From an uncultured Aliterella sp. (GTDB taxonomy: Bacteria; Cyanobacteriota; Cyanobacteriia; Cyanobacteriales; Chroococcidiopsidaceae), in the NCBI GenBank assembly GCA_905479905.1, contig CAJQOK010000521.1:1-5166 (forward strand): a DNA stretch of 5,166 nucleotides, written 5' to 3'. This document shows, piece after piece, positions 1 to 5,166 of the stretch (position 1 is the stretch's first letter; every line of letters starts with the position of its first letter). Position numbers and translations under genes: made by a program. The notes beneath the pieces were generated by a model, which saw only the letters and a list, made by a program, of their open reading frames with translations, did not search any database and was not told the DNA's origin.

Positions 1-993
1 TTCCTTCCAGTCAAGAGATTGGAGTGGAGCTTGCTGAGGACGTGGACTATTCAATGCCCACTGCATAGCATTTTCAATATGACCTGCATTAATTTCTCCT
101 GTGTACGCGCTCACCCAATCTTCACCTACTTGGGTTTGAAGTTCGCCCAGCGTGCCGCGTAGAGGAACTAAAATAGGGCAATCAAAAGAAAGTGCTAGCA
201 AAGCACTACCAGAGTTTAAAATCTCCCGGTACGGCAAAACTACCAGGTCGGCAGCGCGAAAGTATAATTGCGCTTTGTCTTGAGGGATAAAATCTAAGTA
301 GGTTCTGATCCGACTATCTGAGCCAGCTTCATGGGAAATCGCTTCTGTTAAGGCAGGAACTTCAGGACGACCTGCAATACATAGAATTGCCTCTGGATCG
401 GCAAGTTGCCGAAAAGCTTTGACTAGCTGAGGTACGTTTTTGTAATCTCTAATCCTGCCAAAAAACAGCACTACTTTCGCTGATGTAGAAATCCCTAACT
501 CCGCACGGGCTGCTTCTGGGCTGATGCCATCTTCATACTCGCCACGATAATGACCGTGAGGAATGACAAAACCAGGCAGATTTTTTAGTGCGGGAAAACG
601 CTGCTGGGCTGCCTCCATACCTGCGTTACTAAGACTAATATAGCCATCTAGCCGCCGAATAAAAGCCTTCCAGAACCAAGCCTCTAGCTGGGGATAACAC
701 TTCTCGTGAGCCGCAAGATTGTGAACAGTCCATATAGTCTTAGTACCACGCGATCGCGCCCAATCAAGTTGAAGTAGTAAAGCTTGAGCTTTAATAAATG
801 CCTTAAGGAAGTTTCGATTATTTAGTGGCAATTCTGGCCAGTGCAAATGCCAGATTTTATGGTGGTTTGCGATCGCTTGTTTCAAAGAAAACTCATCTAC
901 GCAAACCCCTAAGTCTTTCATGTATGTATATAGCAGCCAGTTATACGGATTTTCCTTACGGCTGTTAAAAGCAGGTAGAGCTAAAATGTGCAT
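1..993 (-). CDS. GT-B fold glycosyltransferase, GT4-like (partial, C-terminus outside window)
   Basis: This frame is open from an ATG at 993-991 to the left edge with no stop. It gives 331 residues, probably short of the full length by a few tens, since GT4 enzymes are usually about 350-400. The N-terminal, acceptor-side domain has IWHLHWPE (47-54), TVHNLAAHE (89-97) and IPHGHY (144-149). The C-terminal, nucleotide-sugar domain begins at VVLFFGRIRDYKN (174-186). There R180 and K185 fit the basic pair that contacts the donor diphosphate in GT4 enzymes. IAGRPE (206-211) and AADLVVLPYREI (247-258) follow. The usual second Glu of E-x7-E appears replaced by Leu (about 266) in SGSALLALSFDCP (261-273). 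It probably transfers a sugar from an NDP-sugar to the lipid-linked repeat unit at the cytoplasmic membrane face. No signal peptide or membrane segment is seen. The start overlaps the upstream stop as TAATG and has an AAGGA site 7 nt upstream. Donor and linkage are unknown. Confidence 0.9.
   Translation of the reverse strand, partial: MHILALPAFNSRKENPYNWLLYTYMKDLGVCVDEFSLKQAIANHHKIWHLHWPELPLNNRNFLKAFIKAQALLLQLDWARSRGTKTIWTVHNLAAHEKCYPQLEAWFWKAFIRRLDGYISLSNAGMEAAQQRFPALKNLPGFVIPHGHYRGEYEDGISPEAARAELGISTSAKVVLFFGRIRDYKNVPQLVKAFRQLADPEAILCIAGRPEVPALTEAISHEAGSDSRIRTYLDFIPQDKAQLYFRAADLVVLPYREILNSGSALLALSFDCPILVPLRGTLGELQTQVGEDWVSAYTGEINAGHIENAMQWALNSPRPQQAPLQSLDWKE
750..757. repeat. HIP1 octamer GCGATCGC
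   Basis: Perfect copy of the cyanobacterial HIP1 palindrome inside the GT4-like gene. It supports a cyanobacterial origin. Confidence 0.9.
869..876. repeat. HIP1 octamer GCGATCGC
   Basis: Second perfect HIP1 copy in the GT4-like gene, read there within the codons for Gln-Ala-Ile-Ala. Confidence 0.9.
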
Positions 994-2312
994 TACACTA
1001 TCCTTTTTTGTACTCGCGGTGTTATTTTGTTAATTGATTTTTTCTTGACTTTCTGCTGCAAAAACGCCTTAGCGCCTGCCAGATTTTCACAGTTTTTGTA
1101 CGTAGAAAGAGTTATTGATACATACAGTATCCAGAGAAGATTTTGACGCAATAGCGAACTTTCAGTAAGATTTGCTAATAATAAAAACGTTAAATATGCT
1201 AAAGGCCAAAGCCCTTCTGATGTATGATTCTGGCGTAGCCAAGCAACCGATCTTAAGCAGACTGCTATAAAACTAAATGCAAAAACCGATAATCCTAATA
1301 AACCTAAATCGAGCCATAGATCAAGAAAACCATTATGAGAATGTGGAGGTTGCCACAAAACCGCATTCCAAACATCAACAGACTCGCCATTTAAGCCCAG
1401 CCAAAAACCTCCATATCCATAGCCTAGCCAAGGACGTTCCCCAATTTTTTCTAGTACAGCCATCCAAAGATCCGTCCGACCAGTGAGGGTCAAGTCTCGC
1501 TCAAAAGCTGCCAAAATATCCTCAGCAGAACCCAATAATAATATTGAGAAACCGCCACTTACCAAGATGACAGTGATAAAAAAGGGTACAACTAGGGTGT
1601 AATTCCAGCGCAAAGCTCTGTACAAAGGTAACAAAGCTAAAACGGTCATAAAGATAATTAGGGCTGTTTTTGAAGTTGATCCCACAATCAAGATAATGGA
1701 AAGGACATAGCAACCCCATACCAACCAACGATGTCTGCGGTTACTAGGGCTAAAGAGGAAAAAGGCGATGGTGCTGAGAAGCATAATCCGAGCCAGGATA
1801 TTTTTATGACCGTAAACGCCTTGCCATGTTCCCGCGTGAGCTATGGTTTCTGGGCTGCTGATACTGCCCATACCCATAACTCCATAGCTGGGCAATACTA
1901 TGATGAATGCCAGACTGAGCGCTGCTGCTATGCCAAGTACCCAGGTCAACAGATGCAACTGTTCTTTCAAGCTATAGCGCGCTGCAAAATACACTCCGAA
2001 CAAAGTAATTCGTACCAGATTAATATTGCTAGCGATGGTACGTGAGGGTACGTCAGACCAGAATGTTGAGAATAGAGCGATCGCCACTATTATCCATAAG
2101 AGCTTTTCCCTCAATGCAGTCTGGATAACTCTTTTGTAATCCGCCACAAGTAGCAGTCCAGTTATGCCTTGAATGCCATACATCAATACTTTACTGATGG
2201 AGTCGCTTTGGCTTGCATTAGGCGCTGTGCCGCCATTGAGCAAGACTGTTATCGCACCAGTAAAAAATAATAGTGAGAAAACAACAAATCCTTTTTCGAG
2301 TAGTATACCCAC
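993..2312 (-). CDS. O-antigen ligase/polymerase family membrane protein, probable Wzy polysaccharide polymerase
   Basis: This is a 439-residue polytopic membrane protein with about 11-12 hydrophobic segments, for example near 7-26, 41-57, 70-84, 120-141, 171-188, 196-231, 239-261, 335-355 and 370-400. The large extracytoplasmic loop between the last two groups carries the hallmarks of the Wzy_C/O-antigen ligase family. These are TGRTDLW (277-283), GERPWLGYGYGGFW (291-304) and PPHSHNGFLDLWLDLG (322-337), with H324/H326 and R279 as candidate active-site residues. GVYGHKNILARI (165-176) and GSTSKTAL (211-218) are also typical. In a locus with a Wzx flippase and a BY-kinase, polymerisation of undecaprenyl-linked repeat units is the likeliest role. 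WaaL-type ligation or a protein O-oligosaccharyltransferase cannot be excluded from sequence alone. The start is GTG, 4 nt after the GT2 stop, and no ATG or GTG lies upstream in frame before the preceding stop. The C-terminal tail (about 420-439) is rich in Lys/Arg and probably cytoplasmic. Confidence 0.88.
   Translation of the reverse strand: MGILLEKGFVVFSLLFFTGAITVLLNGGTAPNASQSDSISKVLMYGIQGITGLLLVADYKRVIQTALREKLLWIIVAIALFSTFWSDVPSRTIASNINLVRITLFGVYFAARYSLKEQLHLLTWVLGIAAALSLAFIIVLPSYGVMGMGSISSPETIAHAGTWQGVYGHKNILARIMLLSTIAFFLFSPSNRRHRWLVWGCYVLSIILIVGSTSKTALIIFMTVLALLPLYRALRWNYTLVVPFFITVILVSGGFSILLLGSAEDILAAFERDLTLTGRTDLWMAVLEKIGERPWLGYGYGGFWLGLNGESVDVWNAVLWQPPHSHNGFLDLWLDLGLLGLSVFAFSFIAVCLRSVAWLRQNHTSEGLWPLAYLTFLLLANLTESSLLRQNLLWILYVSITLSTYKNCENLAGAKAFLQQKVKKKSINKITPRVQKRIV
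1001..1005 (-). promoter_or_regulatory. Ribosome binding site for the GT4-like gene
   Basis: AAGGA read on the minus strand lies 7 nt before the ATG at 993-991, inside the last codons of the upstream Wzy-like gene. With the TAATG stop/start overlap it supports this start and suggests coupled translation of the two genes. Confidence 0.6.
2077..2084. repeat. HIP1 octamer GCGATCGC
   Basis: Perfect HIP1 copy near the 5' part of the Wzy-like gene, coding for part of a membrane segment (Val-Ala-Ile-Ala). Confidence 0.9.
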
Positions 2313-2316
2313 AGCT

Positions 2317-3504
2317 TTAGCACTTCTCCACGGTTGTGTTTCTTTCCCAAGACAAGCAAGCGATCGCCAAAATTCTTTTGAATTTATTGCCGATCCAATT
2401 TAAACTTGCAGGACGCGATTGAGGTACAAACAACCAATCAATAGCTAGCTTTACTGTAGGCAAAGGCATTAACCCAACCCAGAGAAACCAAGTAATAAAC
2501 AAGATCTGCTTTTGCCAACTTAATTTTGAATATCGCCAAACTGCCCATGCTCCCTTGTAAGCTAAGACAACGGATGAATCAAAAGACACTGGATGATTTT
2601 CAGGATTGAGGCGCAGAGAAGCTATTCGGGTTTTTAAGTGCAGATAGTCGCGATCGCTTAGGTTGTCGGGTATTTTGTATCCTAATTCGCTAAACTTACC
2701 TGCTAAAAGTTCATACCTATACAAGTCGTGCTGCACAAACTTACAAAGTTTTTCAATCTCAACTTTTTGACTTAAAGCCCATAAATTATTGCCGTGAATG
2801 CGGTAAGCGCCAAGGGTTTGCTCTATAGAGACTACTTGCCCGTCGAAAGGAACGAGAGTGACTAAATAGCCGTCGGCGGAGATCCGAAACTTAGTTTCTG
2901 GGATGGGAAAGATCTTATTTAAACAAGATCTATTGAAACTGTTACCACTGGTAACTGAGGTTTCATAGCGTCCCTTTTCCAGTAAAATCGGCAATACCTC
3001 TCCATTGTCTAAGCGTCTTTCACGTGGAGGATAAATTCCTAGTAAATTTCCCTTAGTGTCAACTACATCTAGGTAATATTGCACCTTAGCTATTCCTGGT
3101 TTCCAGACTGAAACTATGCGTTCAATAGTGTCAGAAAATAAGTAATCATCAGCATCTAAAAAATTAACAATTTCTCCCTGACTAACTGCAAATCCTGCAT
3201 TAAAAGCTGAGGCTTGTCCACCATTTTCCTTCAACACTGGGATAATTTTGTCTCCGTAACTGGCGATAATTTCCCGTGAATTGTCAGTAGAACCGTCATC
3301 TACTGCAATAACCTCAACATGGGAGTAAGTCTGGTTCAAAGCACTGTCAATTGCCTGACGCAAAAACCGACCGTAGTTGTAGTTGTTGACTATGATGCTC
3401 ACTAAATGCCTCTGTATGCAGGGTCCTCCGCAATTTGTAGCCTCAAATTGTGTCATCTCCTGCCCATCTGCAAGTTTTTTGTCTGTAGGGGGAATAACTT
3501 TCAT
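2317..3504 (-). CDS. Family 2 glycosyltransferase (GT-A fold)
   Basis: This 395-residue enzyme probably adds one sugar of the repeat unit on the cytoplasmic side of the membrane. The GT2 domain starts at VSIIVNNYNYG (35-45) and contains, in order, AIDSALNQTY (51-60), VDDGSTDNS (68-76), ENGGQASAFNAG (93-104) and the metal-binding DxD in FLDADD (115-120). A likely catalytic-base region is ISADGYL (208-214, D211). YRIHGNN (234-240) closes the domain as in many GT2 members. Two parts lie outside the core. One is an N-terminal extension of about 33 residues with a CGGPC sequence (25-29). The other is a C-terminal region with a hydrophobic stretch (about 334-360) that could associate with the membrane. 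The ATG overlaps the flippase stop as ATGA and has a strong GAGGAG site 5 nt upstream. Met17 has AGGAG directly abutting its ATG, too close to work well, so the longer form is preferred. Donor sugar is unknown. Confidence 0.93.
   Translation of the reverse strand: MKVIPPTDKKLADGQEMTQFEATNCGGPCIQRHLVSIIVNNYNYGRFLRQAIDSALNQTYSHVEVIAVDDGSTDNSREIIASYGDKIIPVLKENGGQASAFNAGFAVSQGEIVNFLDADDYLFSDTIERIVSVWKPGIAKVQYYLDVVDTKGNLLGIYPPRERRLDNGEVLPILLEKGRYETSVTSGNSFNRSCLNKIFPIPETKFRISADGYLVTLVPFDGQVVSIEQTLGAYRIHGNNLWALSQKVEIEKLCKFVQHDLYRYELLAGKFSELGYKIPDNLSDRDYLHLKTRIASLRLNPENHPVSFDSSVVLAYKGAWAVWRYSKLSWQKQILFITWFLWVGLMPLPTVKLAIDWLFVPQSRPASLNWIGNKFKRILAIACLSWERNTTVEKC
2326..2329 (-). promoter_or_regulatory. 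Weak ribosome binding site candidate for the Wzy-like gene
   Basis: GGAG on the minus strand sits in the last codons of the GT2 gene, 13 nt before the GTG start at 2312-2310, which is longer than ideal. The weak site and the GTG start suggest that translation may depend largely on ribosomes finishing the upstream gene, whose TAA ends only 4 nt earlier. Confidence 0.35.
2360..2367. repeat. HIP1 octamer GCGATCGC
   Basis: Perfect HIP1 copy near the 3' end of the GT2 gene. Confidence 0.9.
2650..2657. repeat. HIP1 octamer GCGATCGC
   Basis: Perfect HIP1 copy in the GT2 gene, in the codons for Leu-Ser-Asp-Arg-Asp. Confidence 0.9.
2910..2931. repeat. Intragenic inverted repeat, 7-bp arms
   Basis: AGATCTT (2910-2916) and AAGATCT (2925-2931) are perfect inverted arms around an 8-nt AT-rich loop, inside the GT2 gene. 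Each arm contains the palindrome AGATCT. It could fold as a hairpin in the mRNA, but it has no U-tract and lies mid-gene, so it is not called a terminator. It may be chance. Confidence 0.4.
2941..2955. repeat. Intragenic inverted repeat, 6-bp arms
   Basis: GTTACC (2941-2946) and GGTAAC (2950-2955) are perfect inverted arms around a 3-nt loop, nine bases from the preceding inverted repeat. It lies within the GT2 coding sequence. No function is indicated. Confidence 0.35.
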
Positions 3505-4793
3505 GCTTTCTCCTCAGAAGTTTGAGTCTGTTGTCGGTAAATAAACGCCACTGCTATCCACAGGCTTAAGACTAAAACGGTATCTGAAGCTAAACTAGAC
3601 CATGCTGCTCCCTTCCACGAGTACAAAGGAATCAGCCACAGGTTTACCAAGACGTTGAACGCGGCTATGATCACTTGCATTGCACTGCGGAGTCCCTGAA
3701 ATCCTGCTCCTGTAAGCGTGTCCGCCGCAAAATAGTGCAGGGCTTTGAGCAAGGGCAACGGTGCTAACCAGCGCAAAGCTTGTCCTGCCTCCTGATACTC
3801 GTTACCTAATACGTAAGGCACAAATGGAGCCAAGAAAAATAAAGCTATGCCTACACCTACACCATAAAGTCCAGCTAGGGGTAATAGGCGTTTGGCAAAA
3901 TTCATAGTTCCAGTAATGCCAGATGCCCCATGCTGAAAGAACTTCGTATAAGCAGCAGCTAAAAGACTCCGCACGGGGACAAAAGCCACATCAATCAAAC
4001 GGTATGCAGAGGCATAGATGCCTGTAGCTTGCAACGATGCCAGCCGCGCCAGCATTGTTTTGTCGATATCGTTATATACAGTTTGGGCTGATAAACCGAT
4101 GGAGAAGTAAAACCCTTCAGCAATCTCTAGCTTAATTTGCGATAGCGCCAACTTGGGCTTGCCTAGCAAGCGATGCACCATGAAAACTGCTATTAAGGCA
4201 GAAACAGCCGTGCTAATTAAATACAAAAAAGTCCATTCCAGAGCTTGGGGATGGGCAAACAATCTCACCAAAGCCAACGCGGCAATTAATCTTGTCACCT
4301 GTGGCAAAATGCTGAGTTGAGCCGTCTTACTCAGCCAGAGAACTGCCTGAAATGCTTGCCCAGCAACGTCTAAAACTCTGGCAAAAATTAAGTCAGTTAG
4401 ACAAACTAAAACTATCAGCGATAGGGGAATTGTTTTGGGTAAAAGGGCTGGGGCAATTAGTAGCACCAAAACTACTAATCCAAAACCAGAAACAACAATC
4501 ATCAACAGAGCATTGCCCCAATACTGGGCAAATAAACCTCTGTTTCTAGACACATTTTTAATTAGCAAATTGCCACTGCCTAGACTGGCGAAAGGAGCCA
4601 AAATAGCGATCAGTGATGTTGCACCAACAAAAGCTCCATACTGCTCAGGTCCAAGAACTCTAGCAATAATTACAAAGTAGGCAGCTTGCAAAACTATACG
4701 CAGACCTTGAGCAAGCAACATCCACAAAGTATTGCGTGTCAATGAGTTTTGAGTTAAGCGCGCGATCGCAAGTTTTAGCTTACTGAAATTCAT
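3501..4793 (-). CDS. Wzx-type polysaccharide flippase (MOP superfamily)
   Basis: This 430-residue inner-membrane protein is of normal length for the Polysacc_synt/Wzx family and has about 12 hydrophobic segments. The N-terminal signature is RVLGPEQYGAFVGATSLIAI (45-64) followed by FASLGSGNLLIK (68-79). The middle signature runs from DIDKTMLARLASLQATGIYA (242-261) through SAYRLIDVAFVPVRSLLAA (262-280). The C-terminal part has NEYQEAGQALRWLAPLPLLK (331-350), then GAGFQGLRS (362-370) and the final helices to about 419. It should flip undecaprenyl-diphosphate-linked repeat units from the cytoplasmic to the outer face of the inner membrane, feeding the Wzy-like polymerase encoded two genes downstream. 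The ATG lies 10 nt after the kinase stop with only a weak TAGG site, so expression probably depends on the upstream reading. Its TGA overlaps the GT2 ATG. The substrate glycan is unknown. Confidence 0.92.
   Translation of the reverse strand: MNFSKLKLAIARLTQNSLTRNTLWMLLAQGLRIVLQAAYFVIIARVLGPEQYGAFVGATSLIAILAPFASLGSGNLLIKNVSRNRGLFAQYWGNALLMIVVSGFGLVVLVLLIAPALLPKTIPLSLIVLVCLTDLIFARVLDVAGQAFQAVLWLSKTAQLSILPQVTRLIAALALVRLFAHPQALEWTFLYLISTAVSALIAVFMVHRLLGKPKLALSQIKLEIAEGFYFSIGLSAQTVYNDIDKTMLARLASLQATGIYASAYRLIDVAFVPVRSLLAAAYTKFFQHGASGITGTMNFAKRLLPLAGLYGVGVGIALFFLAPFVPYVLGNEYQEAGQALRWLAPLPLLKALHYFAADTLTGAGFQGLRSAMQVIIAAFNVLVNLWLIPLYSWKGAAWSSLASDTVLVLSLWIAVAFIYRQQTQTSEEKA
3510..3515 (-). promoter_or_regulatory. 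Strong ribosome binding site for the GT2 gene
   Basis: GAGGAG on the minus strand is 5 nt before the ATG at 3504-3502, within the last codons of the flippase gene. It is the best Shine-Dalgarno match in the window. It decides the start of the GT2 in favour of the form with the N-terminal extension. Confidence 0.75.
4762..4769. repeat. HIP1 octamer GCGATCGC
   Basis: Perfect HIP1 copy in the first codons of the flippase gene (Leu-Ala-Ile-Ala-Arg). A one-mismatch relative, GCGATCGG, lies at 5153-5160 in the kinase gene. Confidence 0.9.
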
Positions 4794-4803
4794 CTAAAAT
4801 TAC

Positions 4804-5166
4804 CTACACTGCTTTATGCTCTTTGGTAGGTACTTTCAAGGCTGTGTCATCTATATCGGTATAGTATTCTTTGGCAAAGTAAAAGTAGCTATCTGATTCG
4901 TTGTCCACGATTACGCCATTAACTACCAAACCAAGAACATTTTGCTCTGAGCGCTCTAAGGCATCTTTAGCAGCGTTAGCAGCATTAGAATCAAGCACTC
5001 CAGGTCGCGTTACTAATAAAACACCATCGGTCATTTTGCCCAAAGTCAAGGCATCGGCAGCTACCAATAGAGGCGGTGCATCAATGATGACAAAATCATA
5101 AGTTGCCGAAAAATCCTCAATCAACGTAGCCATGCGCTGAGAGTTGAGTAGCGCGATCGGGTTAGG
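4804..5166 (-). CDS. BY-kinase (Wzc/CpsD-like tyrosine autokinase), C-terminal fragment
   Basis: The frame is open to the right edge, so this is the last 120 residues of a larger protein. An internal ATG at 5133 is not the true start, because the family match continues upstream of it as PNPIALLNSQRM. That sequence matches the NPxxLLxSxRM stretch of BY-kinases. YDFVIIDAPPLLVAADA (23-39 of the visible part) carries the Walker A' motif with its Asp. DGVLLVTRPG (46-55) and VLGLVVNGV (77-85) complete the P-loop fold core. The end SDSYFYFAKEYYTDIDD (91-107) has four Tyr and fits the C-terminal tyrosine cluster used for autophosphorylation in trans. In cyanobacteria such kinases are often fused to a Wzz-type co-polymerase domain, but whether this one is cannot be seen. 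Its role is to control polymer length and export through phosphorylation cycles. The TAG lies 10 nt before the flippase start. Confidence 0.9.
   Translation of the reverse strand, partial: PNPIALLNSQRMATLIEDFSATYDFVIIDAPPLLVAADALTLGKMTDGVLLVTRPGVLDSNAANAAKDALERSEQNVLGLVVNGVIVDNESDSYFYFAKEYYTDIDDTALKVPTKEHKAV

Noticed and set aside
1522..1728. Minus-strand 68-codon open frame inside the Wzy-like gene in another frame
   Set aside because: It is a shadow of the polymerase-like gene with no separate start signal.
1731..2045. Plus-strand open frame of 104 codons
   Set aside because: It lies wholly antisense to the Wzy-like gene, has no recognisable domain or convincing ribosome binding site, and the opposite strand encodes a clear family member.
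2313..2316. Promoter or regulatory site between GT2 and the polymerase gene
   Set aside because: The gap is only 4 nt. A promoter would have to lie in coding sequence, and no convincing -10/-35 pair was seen.
2173..2403. Plus-strand open frame of 76 codons across the polymerase/GT2 junction
   Set aside because: Antisense to two recognised genes, with low-complexity composition and no motif.
2910..2931. Rho-independent terminator
   Set aside because: The stem is AT-rich, has no following U-run on the minus strand and lies in the middle of the GT2 coding sequence.
4352..4680. Two overlapping plus-strand open frames opposite the flippase gene
   Set aside because: They are in two frames of the same stretch and reflect the lack of antisense stops in Leu/Ala-rich membrane-protein codons.
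4804..5133. Complete 109-residue stand-alone protein starting at the ATG at 5133
   Set aside because: The frame stays open to the right edge and the BY-kinase match (NPIALLNSQRM) continues upstream of that ATG, so it is an internal Met of a truncated gene.

Overview
The window looks like part of a cyanobacterial chromosome. Six perfect copies of the octamer GCGATCGC (HIP1, the palindrome over-represented in many cyanobacteria) lie within 5.2 kb, and a seventh site near the right edge has one mismatch. The protein families also fit a cyanobacterial exopolysaccharide locus. I cannot assign a genus.

Everything is on the minus strand and essentially all of it codes. In transcription order, right to left, the genes are: (1) the C-terminal end of a bacterial tyrosine kinase (BY-kinase, Wzc/CpsD-like) with a tyrosine-rich tail, running off the right edge (5166-4804); (2) a Wzx-type polysaccharide flippase (4793-3501); (3) a GT2 glycosyltransferase (3504-2317); (4) a membrane protein of the O-antigen ligase/polymerase family, probably Wzy (2312-993); (5) a GT-B fold, GT4-like glycosyltransferase running off the left edge (993-1). 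The junctions are a 10-nt gap, an ATGA overlap, a 4-nt gap and a TAATG overlap. This spacing implies one operon with translational coupling. No promoter or terminator is visible, and the operon continues beyond both edges. There is no intergenic stretch longer than 10 nt.

Together the genes make a Wzx/Wzy-dependent export module. The glycosyltransferases extend a lipid-linked repeat unit in the cytoplasm, Wzx flips it, the Wzy-like protein polymerises it on the outer face of the inner membrane, and the BY-kinase regulates chain length and export. The initiating phosphoglycosyltransferase, the rest of the co-polymerase and the outer-membrane exporter are not in the window. The sugars and linkages cannot be read from the sequence.

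I found no mobile element, CRISPR array, RNA gene or clearly new system. The most notable points are a GT4-like enzyme whose E-x7-E motif looks degenerate, a GT2 with an N-terminal Cys-containing extension and a hydrophobic C-terminal segment, and the unresolved polymerase-versus-ligase identity of the Wzy-like protein.
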